A DNA stretch of 64,000 nucleotides. Origin: Vallitalea longa (GTDB taxonomy: Bacteria; Bacillota; Clostridia; Lachnospirales; Vallitaleaceae). Positions 10,674 through 18,512 of this stretch are shown piece by piece (position 1 is the first letter of the stretch; the number at the start of each line of letters is the position of its first letter). The position numbers and the translations under genes are program-made. The stretch lies in assembly GCF_027923465.1 (NCBI RefSeq), contig NZ_BRLB01000001.1:186001-250000 (forward strand), given 5' to 3'. The notes beneath the pieces are model-generated. The model saw only the letters and a list, made by a program, of their open reading frames with translations. It made no database searches and was not told the DNA's origin.

Positions 10674-10702
10674 ACTATATCGTATTACTGTTATAAGTTC
10701 AA
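10674..10702 (-). promoter_or_regulatory. Sigma-A-type promoter of giant-protein operon
   Basis: On the minus strand TTGAAC (10702-10697) is 17 bp from TATAGT (10679-10674), about 40 bp before the 228-aa gene. A second TTGACA-like element (10716-10711) overlaps with a shorter 15-bp spacing to TATAAC. Confidence 0.6.
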
Positions 10703-10911
10703 TTCTAAATTGTCAATAATTTGTTTATAGTTTAATATTACATTATTTATAAATATTTGTAAATTTATTTTGATTTATTTATGTTATTTTTAATATAAGT
10801 CCATATTAATACAACATTTGACAATATAGAAATAATTGCGACATTTTTTTGCATTATTGTAACTCTATAGAATCTATAATTTAATTAGAATTAAATTTGT
10901 ACTGACAACAT

Positions 10912-11571
10912 CTAGTCTTCAATACCCTCATGTGCGATACATTCTTTTCCTTTAACCGTTATATAATACATATTCTTATTTTTTATTGATTTATATTTTA
11001 TTAATCCTTTATTTATAAGTTTTTCAATGTTTGATTTTATTCTCTCATTGTTTTCTTGTAACTCTTTTACAATTCCATTTATAGTTCTATATACATATTT
11101 ACTGTTTTCAAGACTCTTTAATATACTTATTTCAAGATTATCTAATGAATCATATGTGCCTTTCATATTTTTTCTAGTATCATTATCAGGCTCTAGCGAA
11201 CTTTGAATTATCGGTTTTACATCTTCCTCAATTTTATTTACTTTATCTCCCAGTTCTTTCAATATTTTTTCAGATATTGAGTTTATGAATGATTTTGATG
11301 ATATAGATGCTATTAAACAGAAACCAATAAATACTAATAGCATATAATCATTAGTTTCAGCTTGTTTGATAATATCACTTGATATCATATTCAAAAATAA
11401 TGGAACTAATAGTGATGCCCCCATACCAACAAATATACACTTAAGCAATTCTACATCAAATATTGATACATACTTTTTTTCTGTTTTCATACCATTCAAT
11501 AAATAATTGATGATACCTCCAAATATTCCTACTAGTAGTATTATGATAATAATTTTAAAGAAATAACTCAT
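10912..11571 (-). CDS. Three-TM membrane protein with C-terminal winged helix (YEATS-associated-like)
   Basis: This 219-aa protein starts at ATG after AAGGAGGAG. Hydrophobic segments lie at about residues 5-27, 43-63 and 78-97. A charged linker (KILKELGDKVNKIEEDVKPI) follows, then a winged-helix-like region (about 145-215) with LEISILKSL, IVKELQENNERIKSNIEKLINKGLI and a wing ending YYITVKGKECI. Three TM helices with a GGIINYLL start resemble the YEATS-associated three-TM family, named from memory. Such proteins could couple a membrane signal to nucleic acid or protein binding. The gene stands alone, with about 120 bp to its upstream neighbour and 240 bp of AT-rich DNA downstream. Confidence 0.75.
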   Translation of the reverse strand: MSYFFKIIIIILLVGIFGGIINYLLNGMKTEKKYVSIFDVELLKCIFVGMGASLLVPLFLNMISSDIIKQAETNDYMLLVFIGFCLIASISSKSFINSISEKILKELGDKVNKIEEDVKPIIQSSLEPDNDTRKNMKGTYDSLDNLEISILKSLENSKYVYRTINGIVKELQENNERIKSNIEKLINKGLIKYKSIKNKNMYYITVKGKECIAHEGIED

Positions 11572-11688
11572 TATACTCCTCCTTATAAGATCAAATTTAT
11601 ATATTGTCTATAATTTTATCATACTTCCCGACACTATCCAAAATAATGAAATAAATTAATTTATATTATTAATTAAAAGACACTCTCC

Positions 11689-12513
11689 TTAGTTAGAAGA
11701 TACTAATCCTAAATCTATATCAGTTACACCTTTTTGGTCGATTACCATTTTTTTATACCTTTTGAATCCCCTATAAGTTTCAATTGTTTTATCGTTAAGT
11801 GATATCTTCCATATTTTATTAAAATCTCTTCTGACACATAGAAATATGTCCATTGAATCTTGTTTAATTACTATTGAACATTGTGTTGTGATTTCACCTT
11901 CTGATAGTTGAGTTTTTTCTAGGACTTCAAATGCTAGGTCATAATCGAATTTGTCTTGTATGTTATTAAGCATTTTTGTAGCAGTAATATATCTATCAAT
12001 TCCAAATCCATTAATACTATTAATATCCTTATTAATCAATTCGCTATTAGAAAAATTAGTCATAACAGTATTTTTTTTATCTGAAATCAAGTACGTATTT
12101 CCACTTTTACTTGGTTCAATAATAACTGTTTGACCAAATTCATCTGCATATAACTGATGTCCTTTTAACTGTCTTGAATAGTTCAATCGCTTTTGTCCAA
12201 TTACATTATCCATAATATATTCAATATCACTTGCATTTTCCATAGCTTTTTTATATACAAGATATGGTTCTATCAAATCATCATTACCTTCTACAAATGT
12301 TTCAATATCAGAAATCATTACTTGAGCAGCTCCAAAAATACCATTACTGTTAAATCCTGCTGTAGGCACATATTCACCCTCTATTTGGAACATTATTTGA
12401 AATATATTGATATTATTCTGGTTAACAATATTGAATTTCAGTTTTACATCATTATAATCAAAATTCATTCCGTATATTGGAGCATTATTGTAACAAGCAA
12501 AACTTGTACACAT
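11689..12513 (-). CDS. Linear amide C-N hydrolase, Ntn family (choloylglycine hydrolase / acyltransferase-like)
   Basis: The protein begins MCTSFACYNNAPIYGMNFDY, the pattern of Ntn hydrolases in which Met is removed and Cys2 becomes the nucleophile. Further family features are the GFNSNGIFGAAQVM strand near 53-66 and an N-terminal NFD segment. At 274 aa it is shorter than typical bile salt hydrolases (~320) and closer to acyl-CoA:6-APA acyltransferase-like or C45-type proteins. It has no signal peptide, so it acts in the cytosol, cleaving a non-peptide amide; the substrate is unknown. It follows the kinase gene by 6 bp, so both are one transcript. A good ribosome site (AGAAGGGTGA) precedes it. 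Confidence 0.75.
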   Translation of the reverse strand: MCTSFACYNNAPIYGMNFDYNDVKLKFNIVNQNNINIFQIMFQIEGEYVPTAGFNSNGIFGAAQVMISDIETFVEGNDDLIEPYLVYKKAMENASDIEYIMDNVIGQKRLNYSRQLKGHQLYADEFGQTVIIEPSKSGNTYLISDKKNTVMTNFSNSELINKDINSINGFGIDRYITATKMLNNIQDKFDYDLAFEVLEKTQLSEGEITTQCSIVIKQDSMDIFLCVRRDFNKIWKISLNDKTIETYRGFKRYKKMVIDQKGVTDIDLGLVSSN

Positions 12514-12519
12514 ACTTAA

Positions 12520-13128
12520 TCACCCTTCTAATTTTTTTAACTCTTCTATTATTTTATTTGATAATTCATCAATTGTTTTAGTTCCATCAAGTATTATGTC
12601 ACTATCATTTTTGACTTTTTCATATATCTTAATATTAGCTGATCTAAAACCCTTTAAGTACATAGTAAGATTACTTTTTATGATATCTATTTTATCGTCA
12701 GGTTTTTTATTTTTTAAGTCTACATCTATATTCCTTAAGATTTTCCTTGATAATGCAATATCCAACGGAACATCAACAAAAAATACTTTATCAATAGATT
12801 TGCTTACTCTGTAGTGGGATCTTCCGAAATTCCAATCTATAATAATGAATTTTGCAGTATTAATCTTTCTATGTTTTGAATAAATAATATCTTTATCATC
12901 TATCAATTCATCTAAATCATTGAAAAAGCAATTACTCTCAAGCTTATCCATGCTTATTTCTTTACTATTTCCCGTAAACATTTCTTTTGGATAAGATGTT
13001 TGTTCCTGATAATCATCAAACATTATGAATGTAGAATCATTAAAAGATTTTGCAATCTTCTTTGTTATTGTACTTTTCCCAGAACCAGAAAAACCACTTA
13101 TTGCAATTACATATTTTTTTCTATCCAT
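12520..13128 (-). CDS. P-loop kinase, uridine kinase-like
   Basis: A Walker A motif GFSGSGKST lies near residues 11-19, followed by FIMFDDYQ, as in nucleoside and pantothenate kinases of the uridine kinase group. A lid-like region contains RKILRN and a later DVPLDIALSRKIL segment fits the family. I chose the second Met (13128) because the AGGGGG site lies only 3 bases from the first and 9 from the second; product 202 aa. The phosphate acceptor is unknown: it could be a nucleoside, vitamin or small metabolite. It is co-transcribed with the downstream amide hydrolase, suggesting both act on related small molecules. Confidence 0.75.
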   Translation of the reverse strand: MDRKKYVIAISGFSGSGKSTITKKIAKSFNDSTFIMFDDYQEQTSYPKEMFTGNSKEISMDKLESNCFFNDLDELIDDKDIIYSKHRKINTAKFIIIDWNFGRSHYRVSKSIDKVFFVDVPLDIALSRKILRNIDVDLKNKKPDDKIDIIKSNLTMYLKGFRSANIKIYEKVKNDSDIILDGTKTIDELSNKIIEELKKLEG

Positions 13129-13545
13129 TTTCATATGCCCCCTATTATATTAACTTCTACAGAATAATTAAATATTCAAATAAGCATAAATCCACTTTAT
13201 ATTATAACATAATTCCCGATGTTAGCTACAAAACAAATTTTCTCCTCCTCATTATAGCAAATACCTAAAATTGTTATATAATTTTCAATCATTGCTATGC
13301 TATATATAAAATTCCATATATTAACAACTCATTATTAGCAAAGCTTGATGTAGCATTAATTCTTATAGAAGTAAACCTTTCCTACTTAATTAAAAAGAAA
13401 TAGACATTAAGCCTATTTCCTTTTTGAAAGCACTTTATATTAGCATAATTAATTACCCTTTATAACTCTTAATTTCCCTTAGCTTAAAAATCACCCTTTA
13501 TGTCAATCATATTCATGATTTAACTATGTCTACTTATATTATTTA
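13129..13545. other. 417-bp intergenic region
   Basis: The region is AT-rich with no convincing gene. It holds the terminator of the isomerase gene at 13392-13425 and presumably the promoter of the kinase gene, which I could not place. Confidence 0.5.
13392..13425 (-). terminator. Terminator of isomerase-family gene
   Basis: AAAAAGAAATAG (13392-13403) pairs with CTATTTCCTTTTT (13413-13425), with one bulge and a 9-nt loop. On the minus strand the stem ends in a T-run, about 120 bp after the isomerase stop. Confidence 0.75.
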
Positions 13546-15033
13546 TTATATCACTACATATTCTATATTAAGCATACAAGCAACTTTCTTAAACAACTCT
13601 GCATTATGTCCTACTGACATGGCAAGATGATGTGTAGGTGCCTCATTGAACCATTTGTCCATGTAACTGTCAGGATCGACACTGAATTTTATATGTGTTT
13701 GTGTATTCCCTATAGTCAATATAGGCTTTTTGATAGCTTCTCCCTCACTAATAATGAATTTTAGTGAACCTTCCTTTGTTTGAGTAGTACCAAGCATTGT
13801 AACAGGTCCCCTAATCACATTAGCTTCTACTGAAACTCCTTGTCCTCTTTTACCATGATATACCCCCATACCCCTTAGGACAGGTTTACCATCAGAAATA
13901 TTAATATGGAATGGTCCATCATGCCCTAATATGATAGTTTGATATATATAATCTGTCGCAACGATTTCACAGAAACTACCACCGACACCAAGAACATCAC
14001 ATATTTTCATGGAAAGTGCTGTTTTCAGGTCTCCTTCCCCAGAGCATGGTACCCCTTTAGATGTAAGGAGTGAATGACCGACAATGAAACCACTTTGTAC
14101 TTGTTCATAATGGTTGTCATTCTTACCATGATAGTAATATGCTATAGCATCCAAATCATATTGGTCCACCATTTTTTGTTGTGCTACAGCAACCCTTGCT
14201 GACCAATTCAACTGTTCATCTGTTGGTTTCTTAGCAAGTGGTTCTGATGGTGAATCCCCACTTATTGTGAAGAACTCATGGATTTCCTTAAGTTTAGCAT
14301 CTATGTCTTCATCTGTTACTTTCACAAATGATTCATCTAGATCACACATCTCAAGAATCTCTACATGACATCCTGTCTGAGCTTGAATCATAGCAAAATC
14401 CGAATACATATCAAGCATACCACTGTAATTGTTTCCAAGGAATCCAAAACGGCTATGTTGCAATGTTCTTTTAACACTTGCAGCTTTTACCCACTCCACA
14501 ATCTTATGTTTGGCAAGTTTGGCTTCATCTCTCATGTAAGTCACTTCATCTGTCATAGATATTTCAGGTGTTTCGTTCAGTCCAAGAAGACCATTGACAG
14601 TCCTATATGGAATACCTGCTCTATGTAAAGCATTCGTTAGTTCCGGTACTGGACAAGCACCACAATGGGCCAACCATTCACCAGTTGTCGTTACACCATA
14701 ATTCATCTGTGGTGTTGGCTGCAAATTAAGAATAATCACTGGAGCACTGTTTATTTGATGAATAGGTAGAACAGATGATGAAGTGAAGTATGTACCGCTG
14801 TGACAGAAAATCAGATCTACATTCTTTTCATTAAACCATTCACCTGCTGCTCTGCCTGAATACTCATCATCTACCATACCATAATTGTAAACTTCAGCAT
14901 AGTCTTCAATCATTAATCCAATATGTTTTCCATACTCTATCAATCTCTCTCTCAATCCTTCAAACTGATCCCAATACACTTTTAAACCTGCAGTATAGAT
15001 TCCAACTCTTGCTTTCAGTTTTTTACTTTTCAT
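13546..15033 (-). CDS. L-fucose/L-arabinose isomerase family protein
   Basis: This 495-aa cytosolic protein matches the FucI/AraA-like sugar isomerase family, which interconverts aldoses and ketoses with a divalent metal. Family-like stretches are RVGIYTAGLKVYWDQF at the start, a VDLIFCHSGTYFTSSS strand near 85-100, and a C-terminal region ending with THHLAMSVGHNAELFKK that would supply a metal-site His. It is closer to the diverged family members than to true AraA, so the substrate (fucose, arabinose or another) is uncertain. The divergent AraC-type gene and direct repeats over its promoter suggest sugar-induced activation. A link to the fucosidases at 45-49 kb is possible if fucose is the substrate. 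Confidence 0.8.
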   Translation of the reverse strand: MKSKKLKARVGIYTAGLKVYWDQFEGLRERLIEYGKHIGLMIEDYAEVYNYGMVDDEYSGRAAGEWFNEKNVDLIFCHSGTYFTSSSVLPIHQINSAPVIILNLQPTPQMNYGVTTTGEWLAHCGACPVPELTNALHRAGIPYRTVNGLLGLNETPEISMTDEVTYMRDEAKLAKHKIVEWVKAASVKRTLQHSRFGFLGNNYSGMLDMYSDFAMIQAQTGCHVEILEMCDLDESFVKVTDEDIDAKLKEIHEFFTISGDSPSEPLAKKPTDEQLNWSARVAVAQQKMVDQYDLDAIAYYYHGKNDNHYEQVQSGFIVGHSLLTSKGVPCSGEGDLKTALSMKICDVLGVGGSFCEIVATDYIYQTIILGHDGPFHINISDGKPVLRGMGVYHGKRGQGVSVEANVIRGPVTMLGTTQTKEGSLKFIISEGEAIKKPILTIGNTQTHIKFSVDPDSYMDKWFNEAPTHHLAMSVGHNAELFKKVACMLNIEYVVI

Positions 15034-15057
15034 TTAAATTACCTCCATTATCCTTGT

Positions 15058-15086
15058 TTGTTATTGTCTTATATTTATAGTATAAT
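15058..15086 (+). promoter_or_regulatory. Promoter of araC-type gene
   Basis: TTGTTA (15058-15063), a 17-bp spacer and TATAAT (15081-15086) point toward the AraC gene at 15151. The candidate regulator repeats lie downstream of the start point, which would allow autorepression. Confidence 0.65.
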
Positions 15087-15087
15087 C

Positions 15088-15141
15088 ATTATAAGCAAAA
15101 GAAACCATCATGTATCTTGCTTATAAATAACAGTATCTTGC
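15088..15141 (-). promoter_or_regulatory. Isomerase promoter with AraC-type direct repeats
   Basis: Minus-strand TATAAT (15093-15088) has only a weak -35. Over and upstream of the -35 are two exact copies of GTATCTTGC, at 15112-15120 and 15133-15141. They are 21 bp apart, two helical turns, as in AraC half-sites. An inverted repeat (TTATAAGCAA at 15089, TTGCTTATAA at 15117) overlaps. This fits class II activation by the divergent regulator. Confidence 0.55.
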
Positions 15142-15150
15142 GGAGGTATT

Positions 15151-16011
15151 ATGGAATTTAAAGAACGATTCAAAGAAGCATGGACCAGTAGCTCTATCAG
15201 ATATATCGCAACCCCAAGCCAACGAGCCAAAAATATCTATTATTACATTCAAGAGATCGGATATTTCCAAACATTAAATAATTATTATACCGAACGAGCT
15301 GGCCTTAATTCATATCTTCTAATCTATTCTAAATCTGGTAAAGGTCACCTGAAATACCAAGGTAAAACTTATACTATTATACCTGGCGATTTAATATGGA
15401 TAGATTGTATGGAGCAACATTATTATAGAACTGATGAAAAAGAATTATGGGAAATATCATGGGTACATTTTAATGGTAGTGCTACTAAAGGTTATTACAA
15501 TCAATTTCGTGAACAACATGGTCCAGTTATACATTTAGATGATAGCACACAAATACCTTTATGGATAAATACCATGTTTCAACTTCATAAAGAGAAAAAC
15601 CTTCAAAGAGAAGTACTCTGCTCCAATCTATTGACCAACTGCTTAACTGAAATCATGATAAAAGCTTGTACTTATGGAGAATATGTAGATACACCAAAAA
15701 TTATTTTATCCATTCAAAATTATATTGATCATCATTATACAGAAAAATTATCCCTTGATACTCTTGGTAAAAAATTCGCCCTAAGTAAATATCATTTAGC
15801 CAGACTTTATAAAAAATATACTGGTTTTTCACCCATTGATTATCAGATTAGTTTAAGAATAACCACTGCTAAGAAAATGCTTCAATTCACTGATCTAAGT
15901 GTTCAATCTATATCTTACGAAGTAGGAATAAAGAATATCAGTCATTTTATTACACTATTTAAAGAAAGAGAAGAAATGACGCCACTACAATTTAGGAAAA
16001 AATGGAAATAA
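15151..16011 (+). CDS. AraC family transcriptional regulator with cupin sensor domain
   Basis: The protein has 286 residues. The N-terminal half carries a cupin-type sugar-sensing pattern (GKGHLKYQGKTYTIIPGDLIWIDCMEQHYY, about residues 60-95). The C-terminal ~100 residues form the double HTH of AraC/XylS proteins (LSLDTLGKKFALSKYHLARLYKKYTGFSPIDY, then SVQSISYEVGIKNISHFITLFKE). Ribosome site GCGGAGGT precedes the ATG. It is divergent from the isomerase-family gene, with 117 bp between them holding promoters and direct repeats, so that gene is its most likely target. The inducer is presumably the sugar handled by that enzyme. Confidence 0.9.
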   Translation: MEFKERFKEAWTSSSIRYIATPSQRAKNIYYYIQEIGYFQTLNNYYTERAGLNSYLLIYSKSGKGHLKYQGKTYTIIPGDLIWIDCMEQHYYRTDEKELWEISWVHFNGSATKGYYNQFREQHGPVIHLDDSTQIPLWINTMFQLHKEKNLQREVLCSNLLTNCLTEIMIKACTYGEYVDTPKIILSIQNYIDHHYTEKLSLDTLGKKFALSKYHLARLYKKYTGFSPIDYQISLRITTAKKMLQFTDLSVQSISYEVGIKNISHFITLFKEREEMTPLQFRKKWK

Positions 16012-16094
16012 ATAATGTTTTATCCGAATAATATTAATATTATGAATTAATATCATCTTAAAACTAAATTTTTCTATTATTTGCACATTAGATA

Positions 16095-16144
16095 TTGTTC
16101 TATATTTATCTTAGTGTTATTATAAGTAAGGTATTTCGAAATAC
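16095..16144 (+). promoter_or_regulatory. Promoter and palindromic operator of PrcB-domain gene
   Basis: TTGTTC (16095-16100), a 17-bp spacer and TATTAT (16118-16123) form a promoter. A perfect 14-bp palindrome, GTATTTCGAAATAC (16131-16144), sits at the expected transcription start, a position typical of a repressor operator. Confidence 0.5.
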
Positions 16145-16173
16145 AACATTTATTATGAGGAGGAATTTAAATT

Positions 16174-16650
16174 ATGAGTAAGATTAATGTACCAAAATTC
16201 TTTGTACTAACAGCTGTTTTTCTACTGTTAGGGGCATCATCTGTATATGCTGCATCAGACTATTATTTTGACACTCCAATAGAAATCAATTTCAATTATA
16301 TTGAAGAATCAGTAAAAGATACTAATAAGATAATGGATATGGAATTTACTGTAGTAGATGATGATAATGTACAAGATGTAATAAAACAAAATATTGACAT
16401 TCTTAAATTCAACCCATTTAGACTTAGCTTCAGAGATGGGCAATATCTATATATAGTTATAGGATATGGTGAACAAAGAACAGGAGGATATGGTATACAA
16501 GTAAATGAATTATACGAATCCCAAGATTGCATTGTAATCTCAACTGAATTATTAAGTCCTGGTGAAGATGATTCTGTTACTATGAATATTACCTATCCAT
16601 ATTTGGTCATAAGGACAAGTGATTTATTCTTGCCAGTTTACTATAAATAA
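16174..16650 (+). CDS. Secreted protein with PrcB-like C-terminal domain
   Basis: This is a 158-aa protein with a signal peptide: a hydrophobic segment FFVLTAVFLLLGASSVYA followed by a likely AXA cleavage site near residue 27. Residues 95-158 (YLYIVIGYGEQRTGGYGIQV, then LLSPGEDDSVTMNITYPYLVIR) resemble the PrcB C-terminal domain of secreted protease-complex subunits, with the characteristic G-x-x-x-T-G-G-Y and TYPY elements. No protease gene is adjacent, so its role is unknown. It has its own promoter and a strong terminator, so it is monocistronic. Ribosome site GAGGAGG precedes the ATG. Confidence 0.75.
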   Translation: MSKINVPKFFVLTAVFLLLGASSVYAASDYYFDTPIEINFNYIEESVKDTNKIMDMEFTVVDDDNVQDVIKQNIDILKFNPFRLSFRDGQYLYIVIGYGEQRTGGYGIQVNELYESQDCIVISTELLSPGEDDSVTMNITYPYLVIRTSDLFLPVYYK

Positions 16651-16662
16651 AAACACTTATTT

Positions 16663-16720
16663 AAGGTAACAGTTTGAATCTCAATATATTACTGGTTTTC
16701 AAACTGTTATCCTTTCTTAT
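16663..16720. terminator. Bidirectional terminator between convergent genes
   Basis: A 16-bp stem (AAGGTAACAGTTTGAA, 16663-16678, with 16698-16714, one bulge) is followed by TTTCTTAT on the plus strand. It serves the PrcB-domain gene and possibly the convergent ABC operon. Confidence 0.8.
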
Positions 16721-16781
16721 GTCAATAAATATCCCTAAATATGGCATACCCCTTTATTAAGTTTATGACTTATTATTTTTA

Positions 16782-18512
16782 TTAACTACTTTTATATTGT
16801 GTCTCAACCATAGAAGCAAATATTCCTTGTTGTTCTTTCAACTGTGAAGGTGTTCCTGTTTCTTCTATAGAACCGTCTTTGATAACAACGATTTTATCAG
16901 CTCCCGAAACCGTTCTCATACGGTGAGCGATAATAAGCACTGTTTTATTTTTTATAAGCTCACTTAGAGCATTCTGGATTTTACTTTCGTTCTCAGTATC
17001 AAGAGATGCTGTAGCTTCGTCAAGCAATATGATAGGCGCATCTTTCAACATTGCTCTAGCTATGGATATACGCTGTCTTTCTCCTCCTGATAATTTCTCA
17101 CCGTTTTCACCTATCAAGGTATCATAACCTTCTGGAAGGGTATTGATGAACTCATGGCACCTTGCAAGTTTGGCAGCCTTGATGACTTCTTCATCTGTAG
17201 CATCTTTCTTACCTATACGGATATTATCTATTACACTCGAATTAAATAGTGTAACATCTTGAAATACTATGGAATAATTATTCAAGAGGGTTTCTGGATC
17301 TACTTTGGATATGTCTTCTCCTCCTAGGGTGATTACACCCTTATCTATATCCCAGAATCTTGCAGACAACTTCGCTAGTGTACTCTTACCTCCACCTGAA
17401 GGTCCAACAAGCGCTGTCACCTCTCCTTGCTTTGCCTTAAAGCTGACATTCTTCAATGTTTGCACACCATCTTGATAAGAGAAATCCACATTATTGAATT
17501 CTATATCGTAATTCTTAGGATAAAATTGAGTCTTTCCATCTTGTCTAGGCATTCCATTCATCTCTTTCATACGCTTAATACGAACGTTAAGATAGATGAG
17601 TAGTGCAAAATTATTCATCACGTCCATTATAGGGTTATAAATACGTGCTGACACTACAAGAAAAACAAGGTAAGTAAAAATATTTATAGACCCTGTAGAT
17701 AGAAGATACGCACCATAAAATATAACACTTGGAAGTCCAAGCTTCAACAATACATAAGATAAGTTGATGAATGCACCTATGAGAAGTTCACCTTTTATCA
17801 TATGTTTTTCATAATTATCCAATTTGGAATTCAAATTATCTACATATGCTTCTTCTCTATTATAGGATTTAATCTCATGAGCTGAATCAAGTCCTTCTTG
17901 AATTTTATCTGATATATCCCTTTTTACATCATAGAGTTTGGATTGTACTCTATCCTGAAATTTCCTGGACAAGTAAAAAACCAATGCTGCAACTGGAACT
18001 ACCCAAAATACTGCTATAAACAATTTCCAGTTATAGAAGAACAATAGAACTCCCATAACCAGGACGGTCAATATTGAAGCATAGATCTGAGGAACTGAAT
18101 GGGAAAATAATAGTTCTATCTGCGTAGCATCTTCCATGATTGTCGAACTTAGATCAGCAATATCCTTTTTTCCGAAGAATGCTAAGGGTAATTTCCTAAG
18201 TGTTTCAGCTAAGCTTATCCTTGTTCTAGCACTTTCTTCATAGATTTTGGTATAGGCAGAATTATATTGGAAATAAGCGATAACAAACATTACTATAAAA
18301 AATGCTATAGACATAATGACATAGTAGAGAATGCTATCTTTGCTATTTGAATTATTCAAAAGCACGCTCATGTATTCGTCCAAGAATTTAAAACTCAGAA
18401 CTACAGGAACCATAAAACTGATTTCTAGTATTACAGTCCAGATAATTGATTTTATAAGGTCTTTAGCTCCTTTTTCAGACATGGCATATCTGTTTTGAAA
18501 ATATCTAATCAT
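16782..18512 (-). CDS. ABC transporter, fused membrane and ATPase domains (second half-transporter)
   Basis: The 576-aa protein has six predicted TM helices in residues 1-320. The C-terminal ATPase has Walker A GPSGGGKST (about 368-376), signature LSGGERQR and Walker B PIILLDEATA followed by SLDTENE. The H-loop is IAHRMRTV. Exporter-fold half-transporters like this act as heterodimers; the partner gene ends 4 bp into it (18509-18512), so the pair is translationally coupled. A Fur-box-like site upstream of the operon suggests iron-linked transport, as for the YbtPQ/IrtAB siderophore importers, which share this fold. Drug or peptide export is the alternative. Confidence 0.9.
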   Translation of the reverse strand: MIRYFQNRYAMSEKGAKDLIKSIIWTVILEISFMVPVVLSFKFLDEYMSVLLNNSNSKDSILYYVIMSIAFFIVMFVIAYFQYNSAYTKIYEESARTRISLAETLRKLPLAFFGKKDIADLSSTIMEDATQIELLFSHSVPQIYASILTVLVMGVLLFFYNWKLFIAVFWVVPVAALVFYLSRKFQDRVQSKLYDVKRDISDKIQEGLDSAHEIKSYNREEAYVDNLNSKLDNYEKHMIKGELLIGAFINLSYVLLKLGLPSVIFYGAYLLSTGSINIFTYLVFLVVSARIYNPIMDVMNNFALLIYLNVRIKRMKEMNGMPRQDGKTQFYPKNYDIEFNNVDFSYQDGVQTLKNVSFKAKQGEVTALVGPSGGGKSTLAKLSARFWDIDKGVITLGGEDISKVDPETLLNNYSIVFQDVTLFNSSVIDNIRIGKKDATDEEVIKAAKLARCHEFINTLPEGYDTLIGENGEKLSGGERQRISIARAMLKDAPIILLDEATASLDTENESKIQNALSELIKNKTVLIIAHRMRTVSGADKIVVIKDGSIEETGTPSQLKEQQGIFASMVETQYKSS

